From: Purpureocillium takamizusanense
Taxonomy: Eukaryota; Ascomycota; Sordariomycetes; Hypocreales; Ophiocordycipitaceae
DNA length: 64,000 nt
Direction: 5' to 3'
NCBI RefSeq assembly: GCF_022605165.1
Contig: NC_063070.1
Coordinates: 62,001 to 126,000, forward strand
Made by a program: the position numbers and the translations under genes. Positions 46,000 through 58,755 of this stretch are shown here, piece after piece. The notes under the pieces were generated by a model. It searched no databases. It was given only the letters and a program-made list of their open reading frames with translations, and was not told where the DNA came from. Positions within the stretch are counted from its first letter, which is position 1. Each line of letters begins with the position of its first letter.

Positions 46000-48900
46000 A
46001 GCGGCCTCCTTCCGCCCATTGCCGCGCCCTGGGACAGGCTCCAGACGGGCGTCGCACAACAACGCCTCTGCCGTGCAACGAGACATTGATGGCATCCCGC
46101 CGCATTCACGACTCTGGCACGCCGCCCGATCCAGCGCAGCTTCTCGTCGTGTCATCGGGTTGATGGGAGGTCCTCGCCCCCGGACGACAGGCGCCCTTCG
46201 CCCGGCCGCCACTGGGACGTGGATTTAGCGGCAGACGCGGACGGATTTAGCAGTCGATCAAAAACTACGATGCGCCGCTCGTGTCTACTACGAGGTGGGC
46301 TGGTGTGAGGTGCGCGGGCAGCAGGGGTCCAGTGCATTTTGATCCCCAGCTGGGCCTGGCCTGGGCTGGCCTCCGGCCCTGATGCGGGTCGGGTGTGATG
46401 TGCGGCGTGCGCGCTTCTGGCGCTGGGGCCGCCCGCTGATGGAAGCAATCAGCGGGCGGGTCTGAGCTTCGCTCGCGCTGTGCCGCGTCGACCACTAGCG
46501 CCGTGCCCTGGATCTTCAGGCTAGGCCGACGAGGCGCACAGTGCGGGACGCACCCCCAGCCGCCGACAAGCACGCACGGCTGCCCTGCATGTATCGTGTA
46601 CGTGCACAGTGGCACGCAAGGTACGAACGAACGAAACGAAAAGACGCACGCACCTCCATGCTCGGGGCACGATGCGTAGGTAGGTAGGTCGTTTTTGACG
46701 AGACAGACGGCAGCGCCATTCCCTTCAGAAACGGGGGATGATGGGGTTGCAGCGCACATCGGTAGGGCGCCTGCACTGCTCCCCTTCCTAGGCGGCATGC
46801 ACGCGCATGCATGGCCACCCACCCAAGCAGTACCTTAAGTAACATCAAGACCTCAGTTACTTGCAGGCAGGTGGTCAGGTACCTAGGTAAGGTATGGTGC
46901 GAAGTGACTTACTTGTTGAGGTGATTTCATACCTCTACTAACCCAGTAGGTGCCTTCTCGAGGTTGACCGTCCAGGGCGTGGATCAAACGCGCCTCTTCT
47001 CGCTCCCTCACAGCAGCTACCAAACTGCATAATGCCCGCCGGTAGCGTATGCGATTTATGTTTTGTGTGGTCACTGTGGTGCCTACGCCCCAGGTACCTT
47101 ATGCCACCGGAGATATGTGACTGATTTGATGATGATTCCCCCCCACATCGCATTGGTCGTCTCTCTTTCTATGCTCGTCGTCAAGCCGCGAATCGCAGCG
47201 GCAAGGATCGCAAGGCCAGGCTCTCTACATCGACGGCGAAGCACCAGCTTGCGTGCACCGTCATGGCGCAGGCTCCAAGGCAGCACCACGCCCCCGTGCC
47301 TCCACCGCAATGCGAACCTGCCGTCTCGCCCCAGCAAAGGCGAAGGTGAAACGCATGATAAAAGCTTCGTCGCCCTCCAGAGCCGGCATGTCTCGTTCGT
47401 GTGGCCAATGCATGGCCTGCTCGAAGCGGTCATGTGGCGGCCGTGGCGGACACGGCCCTGATATCTGCCGCGAGCGATTTCTCTGACGAAGTATCCGGGC
47501 AAGTGTGAGCGCATCGTCTGCACTTTGAAAAGGGCATTCAGCTTCGGATCGTCGTCCTGCACTTTTTGCCGTGTCGTCACAGCGAGCACCTTAGACATGC
47601 CGCCTCGGTGTCGACGACGGCGAACTGGCACCTCCGGTGATGGCATCAAAAGGCGTTACACCCGCCCCAGTACCCAAGGTCGTTGTACTTTGCCTGCGTT
47701 CGGTCCCAAGGCAATGTTGCACGGTACACTACAGTACTGCCTGGTACCAGGCACTAGGTTTGAATTCCCACTTATCGCAGGCTGCAAGTGCCTAAAAGTA
47801 CGTCGTAGTGCCGCTTGCTAGCCGGTCTGAGGCATTGCCTACGAGGTTGGTAAAGGACGGATCATCTACTATGCCAGCCTGCATCGCTCGCAGACGGGGC
47901 TGGCAGCCAAGCGGCGGCGAGGCCGGAGCCGGTGCTGTCTTTGACACCGACAATTTTGCCTCCATGTGTCATAGAGACGCCCGTGATGGATTCTGTCCAC
48001 AATACACGAAGCTCACCGCACTCCATTGCACGACATGGTAGCTGCCCGTCCACTCACTCGGTTATTAGGTAGGTAGTTAGTAGTGATGGGCAGGGCGGGA
48101 TCCGGGGTCACTCTGCGCACTGTACAGTGTGTTCTTGGCAGGCAGCCCAAAAAAGCAGCAGATCCACGACTTGTGCTTCCTGTCGTTCCAAGCGAACGCA
48201 ACCACTCGAGGAAGGAAGGAGCGATCGTCGGCACAGTGCCGGACCGGACAGGCAGGTTACCTGGTCTGGTAGCTGGAGGTGGTGTTGAGCGCATATGGGA
48301 TGACTGACCTCGTCGATTTTCCTTTCAATCCAATCCCACCACCACGGCAGCCCACGCCGCGCCACGAGACGGGCACGATCGACCGACGGCCGCACCTTTT
48401 CGAGGCGGCACACACGCTCGCACGCGCGCGCTCACGCCTCTCACCCCTTCCCTTCCGTGGAAACGCCATCGACAACTGGGGCCAAACGCAACCTTGGAAC
48501 GATCCACCACCGCGCGCCAGATGGATCGCGCCTTGGCTTGGCCCTCTGGCCCCTGTGCCCTTGTGCCCTTGCTGGCGAATGGTATCCCTTTCCGTCTCCA
48601 GGCTTCGAAACCGACTTCTCTGCAGATGCTAGCGCAGCCTCTGCTGGCCGTGACGCTTATCACACACGCTGGTGGAGCGTCCAGGGTACGGCCATGTCTT
48701 GGACCTGGTTATTAGCAACTCTCTGGTCCTTCGTACCCATCCACGATGGCATGGCTCTCACCGCCAAAGGGGGCATCGTGGTTGAGATGGAACGACGACA
48801 TCGACCACGAATCGAGACCCAGGCCAAATTGGCTGGGGAAACACTCCGTATTCAAAGGGAAAGAGGCTCGACGACGTCAATCATTTGACTCATGTGCTGT

Positions 48901-50336
48901 CCGACACTCCGATAGAGCATGATGCCTGCCACTACGGTAGGGCCCAGCACTAATAAGCCGCCTTTCACGCGGGACATCGTGCATGTAGTACATGCATGCA
49001 TCTGTCGCTGACAATCAAGCGGGCTGCAACAGCTCCATCCCGTGCCACAAAGGCGCTCGGCAGCGAAGTCGATGGCCACACCACTAAGTCAAAGCCTGCG
49101 TCGTCTTGACGGTGAATTCTTGGTCGTGCCTTGCAGGGTCATCAGCGCGGTCCCTGGTACTATTCTTCTTGACGTGCCTCCGGGCTCTTCGCGCTCTGTG
49201 CGGGTGCGCCCCGTCATGCAGTACCATGACCCTCGGCTGCTGTCAGTCCCGTCATTGGTGTCGCAGATAAAACGCGTGGGAGCTCTCCACAGCAGACAGG
49301 CACATCAATTTCTGTGGCCCGACCAGTGCGTCGATCGAACGCCGTGCATCGAGGGCTTCATCACGTGGTGCTCAACCAGACCATTCGAAACATGGCAACG
49401 GGAACAGGCATGCCCAGGTGAAGGTGAGACCGACAAGGCCAGCCATGTCCAACGGGTGACCGCATCTCACTCGGTCCCGGATCAGGGTACGGTACCACTA
49501 ACAAAACACATGAGGCAGGCAGGCTCGGGGTACCAAGTGGTATGTTAGTACTTCGCCATAATGCCGCAAACGCCGCTCCCGACGCGGCGCCGGGTTATGG
49601 ACAAACTGCCGCCCGGGTATTCTGGGCCCCGTGCCGCCGGAGCGTTTCGCACCAAACCATGGGACCAAGCCGAGGCGGCCCTCCACTATATTGGGGTTGT
49701 TTAATCCCTCGTCGCTCGTGCAGAACCGCCCCCGTCTTCATCACAATGGTCAATGCCAGGCCAGGGAACGAAGCGTCCCGTTGCATCCTCCATGGTTTGC
49801 ACAGCCACCCCGATGGGTCCTCCCAGCCGCGGGTGCATCACCCACAAATCCGCGCCGTTTCAGCATTCCCGTGCGCTGGTGGAGCCGCTATGCCGCGCAG
49901 CAAGGCCCACTCCTGGAGAATCATGACTGGGGTCGAGGCTCACCCCAGGCTTGGACAGTGTGCAGGTTGGGCGGCAATGTCTGGACTCTGGACGTCGGTG
50001 CTGTTCCGGGTCCGGTCTGGAACTGGTGATGAGGCGGCCTTGCCACCGCCAGGTGCCATCAAAAGGAGGACACGGCCGCCCATCTGTCGAGTTTCGTCGT
50101 CTTTATCGTCATGTGTGCCCGCGGGATATTGTTCAAGCCGGCTTGAGGACGGCGCGGGACAGCGCATGGGGTTGCATAGTGCAACCGTTTGAGGCCCAAT
50201 CGTCCAAGATCCCGAGCCGCGTGGACCAGGTGTTCGTACGACGTGCGGACTTTTGATAGAACCGACTTGATGTTGCTTGCATGCAAGGGGCAGTCGCAGC
50301 ATCACGTCGCTACTCGATGACAGCATAGACACGCAT

Positions 50337-50337
<1 letters not shown>

Positions 50338-50378
<41 letters not shown>
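50338..50378 (+). repeat. (CT) dinucleotide repeat
   Basis: About 20 uninterrupted CT units, the longest pure dinucleotide repeat in the window. Confidence 0.92.
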
Positions 50379-50382
<4 letters not shown>

Positions 50383-51972
50383 GTGAGCGCCTTCACTGCC
50401 CAAACAAACTCACATTAGCGAACCGCAGCAGCCCTGGATGAAAGCAGCGTCCAGGCAGCGCAAGAAGCTCCCGAGGCGAGTCTGTCACTGCTTCCAGCAG
50501 CCATGGCCGGCCGGGAGGTTGTGATTCTGCAAGCCACTGGAGATGCCTGTCACCCGGTCGGCCTTTGATTTGCCCACGCATCCTGGCAACAAGCGATCGG
50601 CAAGCTGCCAAAGCGTCCGATTTGCCTGTCCAGATGCTCTTGAGCTTTGAGTCACAGCTCTGCCGTTCCCGTCGGTCGCTGTCATGACGCGTCGATGCTT
50701 GTTAGGTCGAGAACTCGCACAAGATGCAAAGGCGACATCCATCTGAAACGTGTCCCACGAGACACCGCTTGCTGTGCGCTCGAACTGTGAACCCCGAAGC
50801 TCCTTCAGCACTGGCGACGATGACAGGCCGGCAGATTACGTCCGAGTACCCCGGGTACGCACGGTCAGTAAGCAGATGAATCGTCGCCTTGTCTGCGCGC
50901 CCTCTGGTCAATTTTGTTTGGTCTTCAGCCCGCGGCCGTGCTCACGACTTGTGGTCGGTGGCTGACGACCCTTGGGCAAGTCGGGAAAAGTCATTTGGAT
51001 GCGACCAGGACCCTGGGAGGGATGGACGCACCAGCCTCTCCAACCCCTGACTTCCCCAGATTTTAGACACCATCCCAGCCCTCGAAGAACTGGAACTGCT
51101 TACTTCACGGCAGCAGAGCTTCGAGGCGTAGGGACAGGATCACTTATGCCACCTCCCGTCCATTGGTCAACCAGACTCGGTCTCCAACGAGCAAGGAGCC
51201 CTGCACAATGATGCCTTGGCTGCGGACGGCTGAGCTGTCGGCTGACTTTGGGCGCTGCGGCAGCATGTCTGTGCTTGCTGGCTCTCCACATATCGCAAAC
51301 CGGGGGCCATCAGGCCACAAGGTCCTGAACTGCTGATGCCGAAAAGTTGTCGAACGACGCAGCCCCCATAGGCTATCCATCCGCCAGATGGGCTTGTTTC
51401 GGGATTTCAACGTCCGCGTCGACGCCGTGTCGCCATGGAGATGTCATTGGAGGACTGCAATTAGCAGGCAAGTTTACTGCGCGTCGGCTCCGATCCACCT
51501 CATTGTGTACGATAGATGGCACTTGCTGCACGGCTTACGGGATTGCCGGTGGCTACACGCACGGCGGGCATATGACACCTTCCCTGGCTAGGACATTGCC
51601 GAGCTGGCACGCCGACCCCGGACGATGGGTCAACTTGAGCCTCCGAAGTAGCCAAGGCATCAGGGGCGTCGGGAATTGCGAAGTACGAGCAGTCACTTTG
51701 TTGCTAACACAGGACGCTGACTGTTATTGATTCGAAGTCATTGGACCACGCCGGTGAAGCTCGAAAGACTCGTACCAGGAGCAACTTAATTAATGGGCTT
51801 GCGTGTGGCCTGCGCTCGAAGTTACTATACAGTACCTGGCCGTGCTTGACAGGTTGAAGAGCACCAGACGGAAGTCGCCGCTTTCATGCCGCACAGTCTT
51901 GTGTACAGTGAACAGCGGCATGCCAACAGGCGGAGTCGTCGAAGACCTTAGCCTTGCGACGGAGACGTCCAG

Positions 51973-52698
51973 TCAAGAGTTGACCCACAAACCCAACGAC
52001 CTCTCGCCGGCAGGGGGACCACTTTGGCCGTTGGGGATTGGGGAAGGTTGGGGGGTCACTAGCTCGTAGTGCTCTGGAGACGACGACACCGGTCTTCTTT
52101 TGTGGCGGCCGCCGCTCCCACTTGAGCCGGCGGCGCTGGAGGCAAGGGAAGAAGAGCTTGGCGCCACCGGACGGCTGACCAGGACGGGGGCACCTGGCTC
52201 GAAAACCTGGGGAAGGACAAGTGGAGGGCGAGGTTGCGCCTTGGCCAGGGCCAAGTCAGGGTTCCCCGTTGGAGGCGAGTCCACGGAAGTTGGGGGTTGC
52301 ATCAGCGGCCAAGTTGGGCTGGGCACGGAGAGGCAGACGGCTCCCTGATCTGATGCCTCTGGACGAGAGATTGGTACTCGATCGAAAGAGGCAGCGTACG
52401 ACGCAACCGCGTGATGCGCCTCGGCTTGGGCGATCAATAGTCGGTGCAGCCGACGGATGGGCCATGCTTCGTCGGCTAAACTGGAGGCTGTTAGTCGAGT
52501 CCCCGGCAGGCTTCTCTGCGCTGGCTCTTTTCGTTCTGCCCTCGACTCTTCACACCACAACGTGGGAGGCGTTGAGATCCGGGCTCGCCACCAGCCTCTG
52601 GGGTTAGGAACGGGCAGGCAGGAATCTTTGTCTGGTCGGTTCTCCGTTGGAGAGAGAAGAGATAGAGAGGGAGAAAGAGGCTTGTTGGACCCACACAC
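51973..52698 (-). CDS. possible small gene, Ser/Pro-rich product of unknown function
   Basis: A 241-codon minus-strand frame. Its 3' two thirds read like disordered protein (PVAPSSSSLASSAAGSSG, HKRRPVSSSPEHYELVTPQ). A good branch-site and acceptor pair (GACTAAC, then CCTCCAG, at about 52483-52497 on the minus strand) sits inside the frame, so the true gene may be spliced, with its 5' exon further upstream. No domain is recognised. A chance frame is a real alternative. Confidence 0.28.
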   Translation of the reverse strand: MCGSNKPLSPSLSLLSPTENRPDKDSCLPVPNPRGWWRARISTPPTLWCEESRAERKEPAQRSLPGTRLTASSLADEAWPIRRLHRLLIAQAEAHHAVASYAASFDRVPISRPEASDQGAVCLSVPSPTWPLMQPPTSVDSPPTGNPDLALAKAQPRPPLVLPQVFEPGAPVLVSRPVAPSSSSLASSAAGSSGSGGRHKRRPVSSSPEHYELVTPQPSPIPNGQSGPPAGERSLGLWVNS

Positions 52699-53551
52699 CC
52701 CTCGGGCTCAACACCTCCCGCTGAGGTTCTGGTGCCACCACGGCGGTGCGTGGTTGCGTGGGATTCTCTTCTGCTTCCAGGGCCTTTTCCGGGTGGCTGC
52801 AAGCCGCCTCTCGGGGGTTTACTGCACCCAAAGACGCCAATGGCAACGAGCCTCGCCACCCCTGAGGGCGCTATCCGTTGGAACTTTGGTACCAGCGCGG
52901 CTTTTCATGCGGCGAGCCTCCGTCGCGATACAGGTTTAAGGGACGGCCGCTAATCTTGTCTCCGGGGGTGGCGGGGCTCTTGATGGCACGAAGCAGCCAC
53001 AGGGCTGCATGCACGTATGTACATACGTACTGTGCCGTATGCACCATGTATATGTATGCATGGACATGGACCGGCCACCTGCGATTTGCCCGCGGCGGCC
53101 GTGGGTGCGGATAAGGGACGGAGGCGGAGCGCATGGGTCGGACGAATTCTGGCTCGCTCGCGTGTAAGTGAGTGAGTGGCAAGAGGCTCGCCGTCCGACT
53201 GCGCAGAAGTGCCGACATGAACGACGATGTAGGCTTCAGCTGCAGGGTCATATCTTGCTCGAGCCGCGGCATGTCTCCTTTGACACGTTCTAAGGCGATG
53301 GAGGTGCACGAGAACGTATTCCTCACCGTGAGGGATATCATTGTCGACGACGGCCGAGTACGAACGCAACGACCTCCGACGCATCATCGGGTGCCGCGTA
53401 TGTACCACAGGCGCTTCTTGCTTGATGTGCCATCCGAGTTTTGTTTGTGCGGAAACATGCTTTTCTACAATAAACACAGAGAGAATCCCTGTTGCTACTG
53501 TTGCCCGTCCTCATCTTATTATTTCTTGAACAAGGCCCTATATGACCTTAC
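52699..53551. other. intergenic region downstream of Hsp70-like gene
   Basis: About 850 bp with no supported gene. A GTATGTACATACGTAC-type palindromic patch lies near 53013-53030. Confidence 0.5.
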
Positions 53552-56500
53552 CTACTGTCGCCCAGGTAGAGCGGCCCGCCTCTTTGCCGACGGGCTGGCC
53601 GTGCCGTACGCATTCGCCGCCTTGCGCTTCGAAGACGACGTCCTCGGCGATTTGCTGTGACCAATGGTCGGGGGCGTCCTCGCGCAGCAGATGGTGTCGG
53701 CGCGGTGAGTCTTGACGCCGTCGCTGCCGCCGTCTCCGTGTTCAAGTCGCCGGTGCCGCTGCTGGTGCCGCGAGGGAGTAGGTCTGCGAGTATGCTCGCC
53801 GACTTGATCGGCGTCGGACGGGGGGTTGAGAACGCAATCGATGGACATGCCCGTGTTTCTCCCGCCAGGGAGATTGGTCCTGCTGTTGTAATGTCCGGTC
53901 AAGGGGCCCTCACTGGCGGGATCGGTGTTGTGTTCGTGGTCATGGTCGTGGTGGCCTTGTCCGGGCTCGTCTTCAAGTGCCATATTGTCGCCCGATGCCA
54001 TCTCGCTACCACCGCCTAGTTCCGGCTCATACTCTGGCATGTCCCCTTCGTCTGGTGCGTCCTCGCCATCTGGCCCAGTCTCGATGTCGTCTACCTCTGT
54101 CTCATCCACTGGTTCGGTCTCGTCGTCTACCTCGGTCTCGTCGACTGGATTCTCCGGAGGCCAGTACGAGTGCTTGAGCGCGGCCTCCGAGATGTATCGA
54201 AGCATGGACACGTCGGTTTGCGCCGCAGCGTCATCGTCAACGCCGGGCACTTGGTGGTCATCGCCGTCGCCTTCGCCCTCGGCCGCGTCCAGTTCGACTT
54301 GCCCGGTGGTAGGCGCATTGCTCGCCGCGTTGCGCCGCCGGCGGTTCAAGTCGCTCTTGTCGGCCTCGGGATAGGCGTTGTAGTTGTCTTGGTCCACAAA
54401 GACGACGCAGGGCCCGGGGTCGTAGAAGATCGGAATCGTGCGCGTCACGGTCCGGCCGCGACGGCTGCTACTAACACTAGACAGGGAATTTTGTGTGCTG
54501 ATAGTCATGACCAGCTGGTCGCCGTGTTGTTCGTTCTCAGGCTCGTACAGGAGGGCCACTTTGCACTTGCCCTTGCACTTGTAGCGTCTCAGCGTATGGA
54601 AGCCATACGTTTTTTGGCACGGGACCGTTTTGATGGCTTTTCCCTGCCGGCGGCCGAGTTCGTTGATGCGGTCCCATCTTGCCTGCCACGGGTGGCACAC
54701 GATCTCGGCGTCCTCGCCGAGGTCGAAGGTCTCTTCAAGACTCACGCCGCGGTCTAGGATGGCACGGGCCGTGTACGAGGACGTGGACCCGACATCCCTA
54801 ACGGCGAAGACGGCCCTTTCCAAAAACTCGCGGACAGTGACGGTGTTCTTGAGGGCGAACGCGGCGCCAACACAAGCGCTGGCGGACCTGCAAGTCAATG
54901 TCGAGTCAGTTAAGACGACATTGAGAGTGTAGCGCAGACGTCTCGATGGCTTCCTCCGGAACGCTGCCCACATGGAAAAGGATGGGAGAAAAAGAGTCGG
55001 GATTGACGAGAAGTGACGGACGCTTATCGGTGGAAATGAATGAATGAAATAAACGGATGGGGGACCACCCATGGCACTCCTACCTGTTGCCCGTGAGCCT
55101 GAACTTATCCGTAGTAATGCACGTCATGCCTGCCTCCTCGATCTTACGCTTCACCTCTTTGAGGATGGTGTTGTTGAGGAAGCTCCCCCCGGTCAGTACG
55201 ACGGCGGCGTGAGTGCTGGCATGCTCGTTAATCTTCTTAAACAGGCTGCGGAGCGGCGTGGCGAAGCACATGTCGTAGAAGCTCTCGCTCGTCTCCGAGC
55301 TGATGTCAAAAGTCATCAACTTATCGTCATCCCTGCTCTTACAGCCCCGGACGACGAAGCTCTTGCTCGTCATCTTGGCCCGCAGCCTGCGCCGGTAGTA
55401 GTCCAGACAATCCTCGAGGAGGTACCGGGTCTCGTCATCTGTCAAGTCGAGGTCACACTTTATCTGCTTCTCGATGTGTTCCTTGACAAGGAGCGTGTGT
55501 AGCTCGGATCCCCCGTAGGCGCCTAACCAAAGGAGAGAAGGGGAGGTGAGGGTCACGTTAGCGCGCGGGACCACAACCGAGCGGTCAATTTACGCTCGCC
55601 ATGGGGAAGAGGGGGGAAGGTGAGGGGAGAACATACAAGTAGAGGCGGACGTGGAGAAGAAGGCAGTGTTCGCGCCGTCTCTCTGGCGAACGAGCTCAAA
55701 CGTGTAAGTGCTCTTTGGTGTCTGCTTCAGTACAATGCATTTACGCGCACGTTGTTGCCGCCGCCGCCGCTGCCGCCAACAAGAAGGTGCGGGGACAAAA
55801 CCAAGAAAGAAAACGCTCTCGTACCAGCGTGTGGCCGCCAAAGTCGGCCTGGAGGTACGTCGTCAGTTGCCTCTTCTCCTTGACGTCGATGTTGTTGCTG
55901 CGCAGCAGCAAATGCCCTATGGCCTCGGACTCCTCCAGCCAGTGAAAGTCGGACGCGGGGATGTCGGTCCAGACCTCGCGAAGGAGCTTCAGGTAGTTCC
56001 TTTGAGTCCTGGGTGTCCACGCGGGGGGCAGCGTGGCCGTGACGACGACCACGTCGTAGCCGTGGTGGCTCGCGTTGACGTCGACCTGGCTCTTCACCTG
56101 TTGCAGGTGGGCGACAAAGATGTCCCTCAGGCGCTGAAACACCCGCCGTCGATGCGCGATCCTCTCTCTTTTGGACCCGCCGGTGCCATTGACCTCTAGA
56201 AACAGGTCGTTGACGGGGGGGAAGAGGCGGCGCAGCTGCCGGAGCTTGCTCTCCTGCCGTCGGCACTGCAGGTTGAGCCCCTCGACGGCGATCCAGTACA
56301 GCTTCAGAGGGATCGACTTGGAGTGCACCTCGGCGCCGAAGCCGAGGCACTGCGAGGGCTCGGAGTCAGATTTAAACGGGGAGGCCGTCGAGGGGAAGTC
56401 GCAGTCGCAGTACACGTTGCCATTGTGGCCGTAGGTGGTGTCGCTCGGTATTATGACGGTGGCTTCGTCTCTATCCAGATTTACGAGGCACGCCCTGGTG

Positions 56501-56767
56501 GCCGTCATGCCAACGTCCAACGCGAGCACCCTACATGGATGGCTCTTGTCAGTCAACGCAACGGGGGTGCTCGTCAGGATTGAAGTCATGGACGTACGCT
56601 CGGTGGCGCAAGGGCTTGGGGCGTTTTCGGGCTCGCCTCTTGTCAACGGGAGACGGCCTGTGGCCGCCGGGAACCGAGCTGACATGCTGTAATCGGTTGG
56701 CGGCTTGACGGGTTACCCTCCGGCCGTCAGACGAAATGGATTCCTGACCGGCGGATAGAGGCCCCAT
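53552..56767 (-). CDS. fungal Hsp70-like (HSPA12-type) ATPase-domain protein
   Basis: Five exons on the minus strand, 56598..56767, 55825..56530, 55637..55721, 55084..55522 and 53552..54887, keep frame throughout and give 911 aa. Introns are 67, 103, 114 and 196 nt; the first has a perfect GTACGT donor. The actin/Hsp70 nucleotide-binding fold is shown by the phosphate-1 loop LDVGMTATRACLV (about 59-71), the phosphate-2 loop DFGGHT (286-291), AYGGSEL (322-328) and the adenosine motif VLTGGSFLN (about 428-436). There is no classical Hsp70 substrate-binding domain. The C-terminal about 250 residues are acidic (repeated VDETEVDD), with a HHDHDHEH patch and a basic end with a bipartite NLS pattern (KRK, 12 residues, KRR). 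Such Hsp70-like proteins are common and expanded in filamentous fungi, with unclear roles. An unspliced alternative start at 56685 is also open. Confidence 0.85.
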
Positions 56768-58715
56768 GTGGTCATCCCCAAGGAAACCCTTTTTGATTTT
56801 TGCGGCGATAGCGAGTTGTAAGACACCTGAGTGACGGGCCGTGAGGAGGTAGCAGAAGCGCCTCCATCTCCGACTACCGAATCGACCAAGCCATCGTTTA
56901 AATACTATAGCAATCGAGCGCAATTACCGCTAGTTGTACCGGCATTGATTTACTATTCGTAGCATAGTCGCCCACTGCCCCGTCGTTCTCAGCCAATCTT
57001 TAGCGCCCAGCCCCCTGTAGATGAAGAAGGTGCAGCCCTGCTGACGGCGACACTGAGAGCAAGCGCAATTTACTGAGGTATGGGTAACAAACAGCAGCAG
57101 CAGCACTGGATATGAGCGACGGCAGTGACACTAGCAGCGCCAGTAGTGCTAGCAGCACTCATTCAGCCAGCTAAAGTACTAAGGTAGCAGCATCGCTGGC
57201 AACGTACCTACCTAGGGGGCCGTGGCGCCAGCCCCAGAAAATAGGTACTAACTCATTGAACGATGCTACTATATACGTGCAACTGGAGAAACTGGATGCT
57301 ACGAATAGCACTATTCGACTTACCCGTCCACTATGTCCTGTCTTCTGACTTGCTTAGACTACAGAATAGAGAGTTCTTCAAGAGAACATTCTAGAGCAAT
57401 ATGGTGCCCTTGGCATGTTTGTCTAGTCACGCATTGAAGCGGCACGGTTGTTGGCGGGGGCAACAGACTGGACCCTGCCGAGCAGCAGAATAGAAATGGA
57501 AAGGCTGGGTGACCAGGGGGCCAAAGAGCTGTTGGTCGAAGAGTCTACTAAGGTAGGTCGCACCGCGCGGGGTCTTGACCAACAGTCGAGTAAAAGCAGA
57601 CGCGATAGGCTGTTGATGCCTGCGGAGAGCGTTGGCGACGCGCACTCGGCAGGATGCTCCCCTCCTCACTTCTCTTTCCCCCCTGTCTGCAGTTCCTGAC
57701 CATCAGGCTTTCTCTGCGTAATAAGGGCTGCGGTCTTACGTACAGTTCGGGTGGCTGGGACAAGTCGTTGCTACTTCAACAAGGTAGCCTTGCTGGGCTG
57801 TGTGACGCCACCTTTCCGTATGGCTTGCGCTCGACTGGTGTCTTATAATGGAGGAGACGATGACATTGGCCGCCCATCATGTTCATGATGAGGGGTTGAA
57901 ACATGGTGAATTAGCAGTAGCATTAGCCTATATTATTTAGTATAAATAAAATAATCACTTACTCTTCTGTATGGCATTATCTGGTCGGGTATGAGATATA
58001 CTTTTTTCGCACGACGGCTGCTCATCGTGGAACAGATGATGAATATGCTATAGGAGCCCCAACGCCATGTCGCGTAGCACACGTAAAAGGGGCTGAACGA
58101 ACCAGGTTGTTTTGTACGACACATGGTTTCGTCTGTAGTGACGCCCACGAATCAAATTCAATCGGGGATGGCCCGCGGAACCCCGCGGAGTTGCTCTCAT
58201 TATACCTCCTGCCCTAAGCTGAAATATGTCGACTGAAACTTGCAGATGGCTTATTGGGATCGCCGGTGCTGACTACGTACGTTCACCGAGATTTGAGGCT
58301 CTGCGGGCGGCGAGATTGTTGCGGAGGAGGAGGAGCAGTGTAACTATGGCAATTGCTATTCGAAATTCAGTGTTCCCCGAACCCGAGAGAGCCCCCCTCC
58401 TCTCATTCTCTCCCGTCCACATGCATCTATCCAATGTGAGTGCCCGCGGCACTTCATAAGGCTCAACCTCAGCTCGCCCCCAGCCGGCCCTCGACAAGAC
58501 AACGGATGTGATCACGTGTCTCAGTACATGTCTGGTAGTCGCGGACGGCTGGCCCGTGCTCGTTTCTTCACTCACGGAGGGAGCCAACACAACAAAGCCT
58601 CCTCTCATCGAAAGCGGTCGGGATCGGCAGGTGTCTCCAGCACACGTCCCCTCGGCGAATCTCCCGTCATCGAGGCCAGGATCGACGGCTCACGTGGCGG
58701 TTGGCAGGCACATAT

Positions 58716-58719
<4 letters not shown>

Positions 58720-58753
<34 letters not shown>
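58720..58753 (+). repeat. (CA) dinucleotide repeat
   Basis: About 17 CA units in non-coding DNA. Confidence 0.9.

Positions 58754-58755
<2 letters not shown>

Larger units (their letters stand above)
42254..51972. other. 9.7-kb region without a supportable gene
   Basis: The first part is the promoter and leader of the transcription factor gene. Beyond it, frames up to about 236 codons occur on both strands, but none shows a domain, codon regularity or conserved motif I recognise. The region carries several microsatellites (CAC, GT, CTCTG, CT) and repeated GTACCT/TAGGTA words (45405-45430, 46877-46895, 47090). It could hold long upstream regulatory DNA, non-coding RNA or multi-exon genes I missed. 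Confidence 0.5.
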
